A stretch of DNA of 49,463 nucleotides from an uncultured Coprococcus sp. (GCA_900548215.1 URJI01000008.1:1-49463); one strand, 5' to 3'; positions 6,574-15,886 are shown, counted from the stretch's first letter. The notes: generated by a model from the sequence alone, not told the origin. Made by a program: numbers and translations.

Positions 6574-8982
6574 ATGTCTAAGAGATCAAAAATGTTTTTA
6601 AAAGGAATGAGAAAGAAGACCAGATGCACATATCTTATAGTGGTGCTGATACTTGTTGCACTTGCGATAAGAGTAGTATATATAAATGTGGTCAACGGCA
6701 AGGAGTATTCTGAGGCGGTTGTGATGCAGATGGATTACAACTCGACAGATATCCCTTATGAGCGTGGAGAGATACTGGACAGGAACGGCAACGTGCTGGC
6801 AAACAGTGAGAAGACATACAGCCTGATACTTGAACCGGGAAATATTCTTCTGACAGACAAAGGGGAAGCAGCAACAAAGAAGGCTGTCACAAAGTTTTTT
6901 GACGTGACTGATGAAGAGTTTGATGAGCATATATCCGATGAGAAATCTTACTATGAGGTTGTACTTAAAGGATTAGCCTATACTGATGTGAAGGCGTTTG
7001 AGGATTACTGCAAGACAGATGAGGGATCTGACGTAATTGGTGTAAGGTTTGAGACAGTATACAAGAGAAACTATCCAAATGGATCTCTTGCATGTCATCT
7101 GCTTGGATATACGGCTAGTGGAAATGTTGGACAGGGTGGAATAGAGGGCTACTACAATGATTACCTGAACGGTGTTGACGGAAAGACATACAAGTATATG
7201 TCGGGTTCAGGCGGCGTGGATTCAGAGACTGTGGCTGCCCAGAACGGTGAGACCGTTGTATCAACCATTGATATGAATATTCAGAAGATAATAGAGGATA
7301 ATATTTCTGAGTATATGCAGAACACAGGTGCCAAGCAGATTGGTATCATAGCCATGGATCCAAACAACGGAGAGGTTCTTGGTATGGCGAGTTCAAGAAC
7401 TTATGATCCCAATAATCCGATGGATATACAGGCGCTCAGGAATATGACTGTCACCGTCACACAGGAAGTGGAGCTTGATGGTGCGGATGAAGATGCTGAC
7501 AGTCTTATAAGCGTTGAAAGTGCAAACAAAAAGAACAGTGGTACAACCAGCACATCTGAGGAGGCATCCACGGATGAGGCTGATGCAGCGGATGAGAGCA
7601 GTTCGAAGGAAGAGTCTGATACTGAGGCTGCGACCGAGAAGAAGAATGTCAGGACAGAAGAGGTAGAGTATGATTTTTCTGAGATGTCGGATGCGGAATT
7701 CCAGAGCACAATAGATGGTTTCACATCAGACCAGCTTTACGAGGCTCTGAACTATGTATGGCAGAATTACTGCATAAGTGATGTATTTGAGCCTGGTTCA
7801 ACTTACAAGGCTTTTACCGTAGCAGGAGCAATGGAGGATGGCGTCATATCAGATGGAGATGAATTTCTCTGCGATGGATCACAGGTAGTTGTAGAAGGCG
7901 AGAGTCCTATCTATTGTAGTTACAGAGCCGGACACGGAATGGTCGATGTCAAAAGAGCGCTGGCTGTATCATGTAACGATGCACTGATGCAGATCGCTGC
8001 TGCTGAGGGACCGGAGATATTTGACAAATATCAGGTCATATTCAATATAGGTTCCAAGACGGGAATAGACCTTGACGGTGAGACAACCGGTATAAAGTAT
8101 GATGTGGAGAATCTGAATCCTACAGAGCTTGCGACATCATCATTTGGACAGGGTGTTACTACTTCTATGATACAGATGGCGGCGGGATTCTGCTCAGTCA
8201 TAAACGGTGGAAATTATTATGTGCCTCATGTCGTAAAGAGGCTTCTTGATTCGGATGGAAATGTTGTAGAGGATATCGATCCGGTACTTGTGAGAAAGAC
8301 CATCTCGAAAGAGGTATCTGATTATATGAGAACATACCTTCAGGCAGTTGTCGAGGAAGGTACAGGATATGCTGCGGGAATAGATGGATATACGATAGGT
8401 GGTAAGACAGGTACAGCCGAGAAGCTGCCTAGAGGAAATGGAAAATACGTATTGTCGTTCATAGGATTTACTCCTGTTGAGAATCCTCAGGTCATGCTTT
8501 ATGTTGTAGTTGATGAGCCTCACCTTGAGGATCAGGAGGGATCGGGTGCCGGTGCAAAGCTGTTCAATCAGGTGATGCAGGATCTTCTTCCATATCTCAA
8601 TGTATACGCTACTAACGCGGATGACGTCCAGTATGATGGAACCGATGAAACACTCTCATCAGCATTTGACGAGGATGATGCATCAGCAGATGATGTGGCT
8701 GGTGGTGAAGATACAGTTTCCGATGACAGTGACGTGACAGACGAATCCATAGCAGATGAGAGCAGCGTGGATGATGCGTCGGAGGCAGATGACGGATATA
8801 CCGATGAGCCGGATTATACGGATGACAGTGGTGAGTCTGGTGATTATACGGATGATACCGGAACAGGCGATGACTATACCGATGACAGTGGATATTATGA
8901 TGATACCGGCACAGCGGATGATTATACATCTGATGAAGATGCGTCAGGTGATTATTCCTATGTTGATGATGGGACAGAGTGA
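6574..8982 (+). CDS. Class B penicillin-binding protein (FtsI/PbpB-like)
   Basis: A septal transpeptidase partner of the SEDS protein downstream. It has a cytoplasmic basic start, one membrane helix (about 19-37), a PBP dimer domain with PYERGEILDRNGNVLANS, and a transpeptidase domain. Active-site motifs are FEPGSTYK (S-x-x-K, about residue 409), VSCND (SxN, about 465) and GGKTGTAEK (about 610). An acidic Ser/Glu-rich insertion of some 75 residues (about 295-370) splits the region before SxxK. The last about 110 residues are an Asp/Tyr/Thr-rich tail with YTDD repeats; no PASTA domain is seen. At 802 residues it is longer than usual. ATG 6574 follows AAGGTGG. FtsI or SpoVD role cannot be separated by sequence alone. 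Confidence 0.9.
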   Translation: MSKRSKMFLKGMRKKTRCTYLIVVLILVALAIRVVYINVVNGKEYSEAVVMQMDYNSTDIPYERGEILDRNGNVLANSEKTYSLILEPGNILLTDKGEAATKKAVTKFFDVTDEEFDEHISDEKSYYEVVLKGLAYTDVKAFEDYCKTDEGSDVIGVRFETVYKRNYPNGSLACHLLGYTASGNVGQGGIEGYYNDYLNGVDGKTYKYMSGSGGVDSETVAAQNGETVVSTIDMNIQKIIEDNISEYMQNTGAKQIGIIAMDPNNGEVLGMASSRTYDPNNPMDIQALRNMTVTVTQEVELDGADEDADSLISVESANKKNSGTTSTSEEASTDEADAADESSSKEESDTEAATEKKNVRTEEVEYDFSEMSDAEFQSTIDGFTSDQLYEALNYVWQNYCISDVFEPGSTYKAFTVAGAMEDGVISDGDEFLCDGSQVVVEGESPIYCSYRAGHGMVDVKRALAVSCNDALMQIAAAEGPEIFDKYQVIFNIGSKTGIDLDGETTGIKYDVENLNPTELATSSFGQGVTTSMIQMAAGFCSVINGGNYYVPHVVKRLLDSDGNVVEDIDPVLVRKTISKEVSDYMRTYLQAVVEEGTGYAAGIDGYTIGGKTGTAEKLPRGNGKYVLSFIGFTPVENPQVMLYVVVDEPHLEDQEGSGAGAKLFNQVMQDLLPYLNVYATNADDVQYDGTDETLSSAFDEDDASADDVAGGEDTVSDDSDVTDESIADESSVDDASEADDGYTDEPDYTDDSGESGDYTDDTGTGDDYTDDSGYYDDTGTADDYTSDEDASGDYSYVDDGTE
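8790..8976 (+). repeat. Acidic YTDD-type repeat tail of the first PBP
   Basis: Imperfect codon repeats encoding YTDD(S/T)G and related units, built from GATTATACGGATGA-like DNA. The reading frame stays open through all copies. The tail would lie outside the membrane, on the wall side. Confidence 0.65.
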
Positions 8983-9011
8983 TGCATATGTGAATGTACA
9001 AATATGATAAA

Positions 9012-9046
9012 GCGGGGATTGGACATGTATGTTCGATCCCCGTTTT
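9012..9046 (+). terminator. Hairpin between the two class B PBP genes
   Basis: GCGGGGAT at 9012 pairs with ATCCCCG ending near 9042, with extra pairs inside, and TTTT follows. The T-run is short, so termination is probably partial. The 141-base gap to the next PBP has no clear promoter. Confidence 0.55.
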
Positions 9047-9123
9047 GTATGGGGATTTAACGTAGTTTTAAGAATAGATAAGGCGGAGCTGTAATAGTAT
9101 AGTAAAAAAATGAAGGATGAGCC

Positions 9124-10938
9124 GTGAGAGTTTATAGCTACAACAGACAACGGATAAAATGCATACTGATCATAGTGTGCTTTGCGGTTATGGTCGTTGC
9201 GGGGAGACTTACATACATAATGATATTCAGGGGAGAGTATTATAGTGAAAGGGCGACATCACTTCATGAAAGAGAGCGGAGTATAAAAGCTCCGAGGGGC
9301 AGGATATATGACAGAAATGGCAACGTGCTTGCCGACAACAAGGCGGTCTGTTCGGTGTCGGTCATCCACAGCCAGATAGAGGACGAAGATGAAGTGATAG
9401 ATCTGCTGATGGGATATATAGACAAAGATTCCGCAGAGATAGAGAAGAAGGTACGCAAGAATTCTTCAAGGGAACTGATCGCATCAAATGTTGACAAGGA
9501 GACCGGGCAGAAGATCAAGGCGGCGGGACTTCCAGGTGTGAAGGTTGACGAGGACTACAAGAGAAATTATCCGTATGATACACTGGCATCTAAGGTGCTT
9601 GGATTTACCGGCGGCGACAATCAGGGAATACTTGGCCTTGAGGTGAAGTATGATGATTATCTAACAGGAAAAAATGGAAGTGTAAATGCGGTCACGGATG
9701 CAAAAGGTATAGAACTTGCCAGCTATCCGGAGACCAGGACTGATCCGGTCCCTGGAAAAGATCTCGTGACAACGCTGGATATAAATATACAGAGATATGT
9801 GACGCAGGCGGCATATAAGGTTCTAGAGGAGAAGAAGGCGAACAGAGTGTGTGCCATAACGATGAATCCTAAAACTGGTGAGATATATGCAATGGCTGAT
9901 GTGCCGGAGTATAACCTGAACGATCCATTTACGCTCGTCAGCGGCTACGACTCATCTTCAAATAACGATACTGAAGATGAGGAAAATGCTGCTGACGGCC
10001 GGACGGACAGTCCGGGTGAAGCAAATGAAACCTCAGCGCTTCCGGCCATGAGCCAGATGGATGAACTGAATAATATGTGGAGAAATTATCTTATAAGTGA
10101 TACCTATGAACCGGGCTCCACAGCGAAGATTATAACATTGACCGCGGCACTTGAAAAAGGGGCTGTGAGCAGCAGTGACAGTTTTTACTGTCCGGGGTAC
10201 AGGCTTGTTGAGGATAGAAGGATAAGGTGCAGTAAGACAACAGGACATGGAAGCCAGACACTCGAGCAGGCACTCATGAACTCGTGCAATCCGGCGTTCA
10301 TGGATATAGGTGAGAGAACTGGAGTTGACGCCATGTATGAATACTATGGCAGGCTGGGACTTTTTTCACAGAGTGGTATAGATCTGCCCGGAGAGGCAAA
10401 TTCCATAATGCATGCAAAGGAAAATGTTGGGCCGGTGGAACTGGCTACCATGTCATTTGGACAGTCATTCCAGGTTACGCCGATTCAGTTTGTGTCGGCC
10501 ATAGCTGCGGTCATTAACGGCGGTTATCGGATAACTCCACATATTGGCATGGAGATTGTTGACAGCAAAAATGGATATATACAGGCTCTGGAATTTCAAA
10601 GCGGAGAACAGGCGATAACCTCTGAGACATCAAAACAGATGCGGAGCATGCTGGAGTCTGTGGTTGCAGACGGGTCAGGAAAAAATGGCGGCATAGCTGG
10701 ATATAGGATAGGTGGTAAGACTGCCACAAGTGAGAAACTTCCAAGAGGAAATGGCAGGTATATTTCTTCTTATGTGGGATTTGCACCTGCGGACGATCCT
10801 GTTGTCATGACACTGCTTCTCATAGATGAACCGGAGGGAACTTATTATGGTGGAATGGTTGCAGCTCCGGTTGTGAGAGATATTTTTTTGAACATTCTTC
10901 CCTATTTGGGAATTGACAAAGATACGAATGCGTATTAA
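9124..10938 (+). CDS. Second class B penicillin-binding protein (SpoVD-like)
   Basis: A 604-residue paralogue of the preceding PBP with one N-terminal membrane helix (CILIIVCFAVMVVAGRLTYI), a dimer domain with APRGRIYDRNGNVLADN, and a transpeptidase domain. SxxK is EPGSTAK (about residue 331) and SxN is NSCNP (about 386). The third motif reads GGKTATSEK rather than K-T-G. B. subtilis has pbpB and spoVD side by side in the same place, so one copy is likely vegetative and the other sporulation-specific. Start GTG 9124 follows GAAGGA; no ATG is available nearby. Loss of the KTG glycine is conservative (Ala) but notable for beta-lactam binding. Confidence 0.88.
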   Translation: MRVYSYNRQRIKCILIIVCFAVMVVAGRLTYIMIFRGEYYSERATSLHERERSIKAPRGRIYDRNGNVLADNKAVCSVSVIHSQIEDEDEVIDLLMGYIDKDSAEIEKKVRKNSSRELIASNVDKETGQKIKAAGLPGVKVDEDYKRNYPYDTLASKVLGFTGGDNQGILGLEVKYDDYLTGKNGSVNAVTDAKGIELASYPETRTDPVPGKDLVTTLDINIQRYVTQAAYKVLEEKKANRVCAITMNPKTGEIYAMADVPEYNLNDPFTLVSGYDSSSNNDTEDEENAADGRTDSPGEANETSALPAMSQMDELNNMWRNYLISDTYEPGSTAKIITLTAALEKGAVSSSDSFYCPGYRLVEDRRIRCSKTTGHGSQTLEQALMNSCNPAFMDIGERTGVDAMYEYYGRLGLFSQSGIDLPGEANSIMHAKENVGPVELATMSFGQSFQVTPIQFVSAIAAVINGGYRITPHIGMEIVDSKNGYIQALEFQSGEQAITSETSKQMRSMLESVVADGSGKNGGIAGYRIGGKTATSEKLPRGNGRYISSYVGFAPADDPVVMTLLLIDEPEGTYYGGMVAAPVVRDIFLNILPYLGIDKDTNAY

Positions 10939-10975
10939 ATTTATCTCAGTCTGAAAACAGTTAAAGAAATACATA

Positions 10976-10991
10976 GTCTGCGTGCGCAGAC
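10976..10991 (+). other. Small GC hairpin before mraY
   Basis: GTCTGC-GTGC-GCAGAC, a perfect 6-bp stem with a four-base loop ending four bases before the AAGGAG site of mraY. There is no T-run. It may influence mraY translation. Confidence 0.4.
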
Positions 10992-11007
10992 AGGTAAGGA
11001 GTACAAA

Positions 11008-11967
11008 ATGAATTTAGATTTAAAAATTGTGTTGCCAATAGTGATAGCATTCTGTATCAGCGTAGTGCTGTGTCCTATCGTTATTCCGTTTCTGAAGAAA
11101 CTGAAGTTTGGACAGTTTGTAAGAGATGACGGCCCTCAGGCTCACCTCAAGAAGGCGGGAACACCTACTATGGGAGGACTTATCATCCTGCTGTCGTTCA
11201 CCATCACTACACTGCTATATATGAAGAAGTATCCGGATGTTCTTCCGGTGTTGTTTGTTACCCTTGGATTTGGACTTATCGGATTTATAGATGATTATAT
11301 CAAGGTTGTTATGAAGAGATCCATGGGTCTTCATGCATGGCAGAAGATGCTGGGACAGATAGTTGTAACCGGTGTGTTTGCATATTATATTGAGAAATAT
11401 TCAGATATCAATAATGAACTCATAATTCCATTTGTTGGCAGGACAGTCCAGCTTAACAGCGTATTATATGTGATCCTTTTGTTTTTCATAGTTCTTGGAA
11501 CAGTAAATGGAGCAAACTTTACAGATGGACTTGATGGTCTTGCATCATCTGTCACTGTTCTGATCGCCACATTTTTTGTAGTGGTATCAGTTGGAATAGG
11601 TTCAGGTGTGGCACCTGTCACATGTGCAGCGGTTGGAAGTCTTCTCGGTTTCCTTGTATATAATGTATATCCTGCAAAGGTGTTCATGGGGGATACGGGT
11701 TCCCTGGCCCTTGGAGGATTTGTGGCATCCACGGCTTATATGCTCAAGATGCCGATATTCATAGTGATAATTGCGTTTATATATTTCCTTGAGGTTTTAT
11801 CTGTAATAATACAGGTAGTATCATTCAAACTTACAGGAAAGAGAGTTTTCAGAATGGCACCTATACATCACCATTTTGAGCTCGGCGGATGGCCGGAGTC
11901 AAAGGTAGTGGCAATCTTTTCTATTGTCACAGCAGTTCTCTGTGTAGTGGGACTTCTGGCAATATAA
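11008..11967 (+). CDS. mraY: Phospho-MurNAc-pentapeptide-transferase
   Basis: An integral membrane enzyme that moves phospho-MurNAc-pentapeptide from UDP to undecaprenyl phosphate, forming lipid I. Around ten hydrophobic segments are visible. Signature motifs are GPQAHLKKAGTPTMGG, FIDDYIKV (Asp pair for Mg), NFTDGLDGLA, FMGDTGSLALGG and MAPIHHHFELGGWPE. At 319 residues it has the normal Firmicute length. ATG 11008 follows AAGGAG by six bases. It is placed between the PBPs and murD; murE and murF, which normally lie close by, are absent. Confidence 0.97.
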   Translation: MNLDLKIVLPIVIAFCISVVLCPIVIPFLKKLKFGQFVRDDGPQAHLKKAGTPTMGGLIILLSFTITTLLYMKKYPDVLPVLFVTLGFGLIGFIDDYIKVVMKRSMGLHAWQKMLGQIVVTGVFAYYIEKYSDINNELIIPFVGRTVQLNSVLYVILLFFIVLGTVNGANFTDGLDGLASSVTVLIATFFVVVSVGIGSGVAPVTCAAVGSLLGFLVYNVYPAKVFMGDTGSLALGGFVASTAYMLKMPIFIVIIAFIYFLEVLSVIIQVVSFKLTGKRVFRMAPIHHHFELGGWPESKVVAIFSIVTAVLCVVGLLAI

Positions 11968-12004
11968 TTAAAAAAAGCTAGTGATCAGCCATAGAAAGGA
12001 GAAA

Positions 12005-12028
12005 GTGGTGCTGAGTGCATCACGGTGA
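12005..12028 (+). other. Mini-ORF with strong ribosome site ahead of murD
   Basis: AAAGGAGA at 11995-12002 is followed by GTG GTG CTG AGT GCA TCA CGG TGA (12005-12028), whose stop overlaps the GGTGA just before the murD ATG. The layout would allow re-initiation at murD. Translation is not shown; chance cannot be excluded. Confidence 0.3.
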
Positions 12029-12033
12029 AGATT

Positions 12034-13395
12034 ATGGAGATAAATACAGCAATAGTTGCAGGAACAGGAAAAAGTGGGATCAGTGCGACAAACCTTCTGG
12101 TAAAGCACGGTGTTAAAGTATATTTGTTTGATGAGAATAAGGAGCGGAATGTCGATGATATCATGGGAAAGACAGGAAATTCTGAACTTGTCAATGTGAT
12201 GCTTGGAGAGCTTTCTGATGAGGCCCTTAAGAGTGCACAGCTTATGGTCATCAGCCCGGGTATACCTGTGGATGCGCCATTTACAGATATTGTGAGAAAT
12301 GCAAAAATTCCAATATGGAGCGAAATTGAGCTGGCATATCACTATGGCAAGGGCAAGATAGCAGCAATAACAGGGACAAATGGCAAGACTACAACAACGG
12401 CACTTGTTGGCGAGATTGTTAAGGCTCACAACGCAAAGACGATAGTTGTAGGAAATATTGGAATACCTTACACCGAGCTTTGTGACACAACGGACGATGA
12501 TTCAGCTACAGTTGCAGAGATAAGCAGTTTCCAGCTTGAGACTGTTATTGATTTTCATCCGAATGTAAGTGCAGTATTGAATCTTACTCCGGATCATCTT
12601 AACAGACATTATACATTTGAGAACTATGGCAATGTTAAATTTTCTATAACAAAGAATCAGACCATGGATGATGTTGCAGTGTTCAACTATGATGATGAGC
12701 ACACAAGAGCCATGGGTGAGAAGGCTAAGGATCACTGCCGCGTGGTATATTTCAGCAGACTTGATAAGCCAGCTGGCGGTGTGTATGTCAAGGATGGTGA
12801 GATTGTCCTCGAGGATGGAGGTACTGAGATTGATGTACTTGCCCTGAAAGATCTGAAACTTCTTGGATCACACAATGTGGAGAATGTTCTGGCAGCAGTT
12901 GGAATATCATATTATATGGGAGTGCCTGCTGCTACGATCAGAGAAGTTGCGACATCTTTTAAGGCAGTGGAGCATAGAATAGAGTATGTGGACACGATTG
13001 CAGGTGTTGCATACTATAATGATTCAAAGGGAACGAATCCCGATGCTGCGATCAAGGGAATACAGGCGATGGTATCACCTACATATCTGATCGGTGGAGG
13101 ATATGATAAGGGCTCTGAGTTTGATGAGTGGATAGAGGCATTTGACGGTAAGGTTAAGTGCCTTGTACTTATAGGCCAGACTGCTGAGAAGATTGCGGGC
13201 TGTGCGAAAAGACACGGATTTAATTCTCTGGTATTTGAGGAGAATCTTCAGGATGCAGTGGCATATTGTCATGAGCATGCGGTTGACGGAGATGCAGTAC
13301 TTCTTTCACCGGCATGTGCAAGCTGGGGACAGTTTGACAATTATGAGCAGAGAGGAAATATGTTCAAAGAGTATGTGAGAAGCTATAAGGAGTGA
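12034..13395 (+). CDS. murD: UDP-N-acetylmuramoylalanine--D-glutamate ligase
   Basis: A cytosolic ligase adding D-Glu to UDP-MurNAc-L-Ala. It has an N-terminal Rossmann-like domain (AIVAGTGKSGISATNLL), a central ATPase domain with AAITGTNGKTTTTALV, EISSFQLE and LNLTPDHLNRH, and a C-terminal ligase domain (KAVEHRIEYVDTIAGV, NDSKGTNPDAA, LLSPACASWGQFDNYEQRG). At about 453 residues it has family length. ATG 12034 or GTG 12025 is the start; the best Shine-Dalgarno site (AAAGGAG at 11995) is too distant and instead faces a seven-codon mini-ORF. The stop is followed within six bases by the ftsW start. Confidence 0.96.
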   Translation: MEINTAIVAGTGKSGISATNLLVKHGVKVYLFDENKERNVDDIMGKTGNSELVNVMLGELSDEALKSAQLMVISPGIPVDAPFTDIVRNAKIPIWSEIELAYHYGKGKIAAITGTNGKTTTTALVGEIVKAHNAKTIVVGNIGIPYTELCDTTDDDSATVAEISSFQLETVIDFHPNVSAVLNLTPDHLNRHYTFENYGNVKFSITKNQTMDDVAVFNYDDEHTRAMGEKAKDHCRVVYFSRLDKPAGGVYVKDGEIVLEDGGTEIDVLALKDLKLLGSHNVENVLAAVGISYYMGVPAATIREVATSFKAVEHRIEYVDTIAGVAYYNDSKGTNPDAAIKGIQAMVSPTYLIGGGYDKGSEFDEWIEAFDGKVKCLVLIGQTAEKIAGCAKRHGFNSLVFEENLQDAVAYCHEHAVDGDAVLLSPACASWGQFDNYEQRGNMFKEYVRSYKE

Positions 13396-13400
13396 TCTGA

Positions 13401-14534
13401 TTGAGTGGCAATCCGGAGGTTTCAGAAGATAGGATCAGTGAGACACAAAAGCGGCGCGGAAGTTATGTGGATGTGACGATGATGATCGTGCTGATCCTTA
13501 TACTGATACTGGGACTTGCCATGATATACAGCACAAGCAGTTACAGGGCTGTAGATCTTTATGGTGACAGCATGTATTTTATGAGAAGACAGGCGGTGTA
13601 TATGTTTGCTGCACTGGCTGCGATGTGGTGTGTATCGAATGTTGATTACAGATACTTACTGCCTTTTTCAAAGATCATACTGCTGTCGTCAATGGCACTT
13701 CAGATATTGGTGCTTGTGATTGGAACGGCAAGTCACGGATCTGCGAGATGGATATACATAGGGCCGGTAGGATTTCAGCCTTCAGAGTATGCCAAGACAG
13801 CCATAATAATATATACAGCGGCACAGGCTGCTGTACACAGCAGAGAACTTGTTCATGCGGGGCGGCTTGTGAGGATTATGATACTTCCGGTTCTCGATAT
13901 AGTCCTGATAGGAGTAGAGAACCTGAGTACCGCCATAATATGTTTTTCTGTACTGTTTTCTGTGTTGTTTGCCGCAAGCCCTAAAGTCAGGCATTTTGTG
14001 ATACTCGGCGTGTTTGGTGCTGCCGGGTGTGTGTTGTTTATTTTGTTTGCTGGCTATAGAGCGAACAGAGTCAGGATATGGCTTGCGCCGGAGCAGTATG
14101 AAGATGGATATCAGACAGTACAGTCGTTATATGCTGTGGGATCTGGCGGTGTGTTTGGTCTTGGATTTGAAAACAGTGTACAGAAGAAAGGCTTTATTCC
14201 TGAATCGCATAATGATATGATATTTTCAGTTATATGCGAGGAACTGGGGATAGCTGGCGCAGTACTTATACTGGTGCTGTTTGTCATTCTGACCTACAGG
14301 CTGGCGGTAATTGCCATGAATGCTAAGGACCGGTTTGGATCACTTATGGTCACTGGGGTAATGGCACATATAGCTGTCCAGTTTCTCATAAATGCGTGTG
14401 TGGTTACGAACACTATACCTCCTACAGGCGTGCCGATGCCGTTTATCAGTTATGGCGGAAGTTCGATCATATTTATACTCATGGAGATGGGAATTGTGAT
14501 GTCTGTGGCCAGAGATACAAGTATTGTAAAATAA
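13401..14534 (+). CDS. SEDS peptidoglycan polymerase FtsW/SpoVE
   Basis: A multi-pass membrane glycosyltransferase of the SEDS family that polymerises lipid II with a class B PBP. About ten hydrophobic helices are seen. Typical motifs are GSARWIYIGPVGFQPSEYAK, ENLSTAIICF, QSLYAVGSGGVFGLGF, ESHNDMIFSVICEELG and PPTGVPMPFISYGGSS. The start is TTG 13401, eight bases after AAGGAG, which overlaps the murD stop region. At 377 residues it matches FtsW and SpoVE. One SEDS gene beside two class B PBPs leaves open which pair works in division and which in spore cortex formation. Confidence 0.93.
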   Translation: MSGNPEVSEDRISETQKRRGSYVDVTMMIVLILILILGLAMIYSTSSYRAVDLYGDSMYFMRRQAVYMFAALAAMWCVSNVDYRYLLPFSKIILLSSMALQILVLVIGTASHGSARWIYIGPVGFQPSEYAKTAIIIYTAAQAAVHSRELVHAGRLVRIMILPVLDIVLIGVENLSTAIICFSVLFSVLFAASPKVRHFVILGVFGAAGCVLFILFAGYRANRVRIWLAPEQYEDGYQTVQSLYAVGSGGVFGLGFENSVQKKGFIPESHNDMIFSVICEELGIAGAVLILVLFVILTYRLAVIAMNAKDRFGSLMVTGVMAHIAVQFLINACVVTNTIPPTGVPMPFISYGGSSIIFILMEMGIVMSVARDTSIVK

Positions 14535-14565
14535 CACATGATATATCCTGAAAAGGGAGATATGA

Positions 14566-15849
14566 ATGGATAACAGAACGAATAGAAGAGATATAAACAA
14601 TAGAAATGTTTCTGAAAGGAGAAGCCGCAATGTAGATGTGGCTGAGACCAGAAGAAAGAGCGGGAATGTGGATGTGTTCACAGGAAGAAGACTGGATGGA
14701 AGAGTCCAGGTTCCGGTGGACAGGAGAAAGCAGCCCGCTGGAAATCCGGAGCGGACCAGAGCGGCAGATGGCCGCAGAACTGAGACTGCAAGTCCCGTCA
14801 GACAGAGACGTTCCGATGATCGTGGAGGTCAGAGAACTCCAGACGAGCGCATCCGGCAGAGGAACGACCGAAGGAGACAGCCTGGAGGCAGAGAACGTGT
14901 GTCAGATGATGACCGAAAACGAAGAACTGATCCGGGAAGACCCAGGCGTGAAAATTCAGACAGGAGAGCGCAGGATCAGAGGAAAAGTCGTGATCAGGAT
15001 CGCAGAAGACGCAATGAAGCTTCTGGTAAGAATAAGAAGAAAAAACAGCTGACCAGACAGGAGATAGAGAGACAGAAGAAGCTGAGGGAGGAAAAGCTCA
15101 GGCGCAGGAAAGAGAGAAACCAAAAGATCGCAAGGATCGCAAAGATAGTCCTCAAAGTGCTGCTGGTGCTGGTCATACTGTGCGCAATAGCATTTGTGTA
15201 TATCAAAACCTGTTATAAGCTTAAGAATATAGAGGTGTCCGGAACTGATCATTATACGGACAAGCAGATGGTTGATATTGTAACCGGCGGCAATGACTAC
15301 AGCAATACGCTGCTGTTTCTTATGGAGAGCCGGCTGCACCCCGCTGAAAATGTGACATTTATAGATAAGATAGATATAAGCTACATAGACAGAAATACGG
15401 TGTCCATAACCGTATATGAGAAGGCTATGGCTGGATGCATCAAGTACAATGATCAGTATGCATATTTTGATGGCGAGGGTACTGTGCTTGAGATTTCTGA
15501 TGAGAAACTCGATGATGTTCCATGTATTGATGGTATTGAGAGTGATAATGTTGTACAGGGGCAGAAGCTGGATGTGGGAGATGACAGTTTCTTTCAGGAG
15601 ATACTGACAATGACGCAGCTTATCTATAAGAATGATATCCAGATAGACAAGATAACCTGCGATTCAAAGCAGAACCTGATACTTCACAGGGATGGGATAA
15701 AGATCAATATTGGCACTGCGGAGAATCTGGAGAGCAAGCTCATGAATCTTGAGGTGATTCTTGAAAGTGTTAAGGGGAAAAAGGGTACCCTTGATATGTC
15801 CAATTACAGTCCGGCCGATGGAAGTGTTATCTTTAAAGAAAATAAATAA
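14566..15849 (+). CDS. divIB: Cell division protein DivIB/FtsQ with long basic N-terminus
   Basis: A single-pass septal protein. The first about 190 residues are extremely charged and Arg/Asp-rich, predicted disordered, with repeated RR(S/D/N) groups and a lysine-rich helix before the membrane. A hydrophobic helix (VLKVLLVLVILCAIAFVYI, about 194-212) is followed by a POTRA-like domain (LKNIEVSGTDHYTDKQMVDIV) and a FtsQ beta domain. Typical DivIB proteins have 25-60 cytoplasmic residues, so this 427-residue version is unusually extended. ATG 14566 follows AAAAGGGAG. Position between ftsW and ftsZ agrees. The symbol is assigned by topology and synteny. Confidence 0.87.
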   Translation: MDNRTNRRDINNRNVSERRSRNVDVAETRRKSGNVDVFTGRRLDGRVQVPVDRRKQPAGNPERTRAADGRRTETASPVRQRRSDDRGGQRTPDERIRQRNDRRRQPGGRERVSDDDRKRRTDPGRPRRENSDRRAQDQRKSRDQDRRRRNEASGKNKKKKQLTRQEIERQKKLREEKLRRRKERNQKIARIAKIVLKVLLVLVILCAIAFVYIKTCYKLKNIEVSGTDHYTDKQMVDIVTGGNDYSNTLLFLMESRLHPAENVTFIDKIDISYIDRNTVSITVYEKAMAGCIKYNDQYAYFDGEGTVLEISDEKLDDVPCIDGIESDNVVQGQKLDVGDDSFFQEILTMTQLIYKNDIQIDKITCDSKQNLILHRDGIKINIGTAENLESKLMNLEVILESVKGKKGTLDMSNYSPADGSVIFKENK

Positions 15850-15857
15850 AAAATTCC

Positions 15858-15886
15858 TTGCGTAATGATATAAAAAATCGTATTAT
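15858..15886 (+). promoter_or_regulatory. Sigma-A promoter of ftsZ
   Basis: TTGCGT at 15858-15863, a 17-base spacer and TATTAT at 15881-15886. It lies in the 180-base gap after divIB and gives a leader of about 140 bases. It would let ftsZ be expressed independently of the cluster. Confidence 0.65.

Noticed and set aside
8612..9001. Antisense frame of 129 codons rich in His and Tyr opposite the PBP tail
   Set aside because: It is the shadow of the YTDD repeat on the plus strand; composition is artefactual and no ribosome site precedes it.
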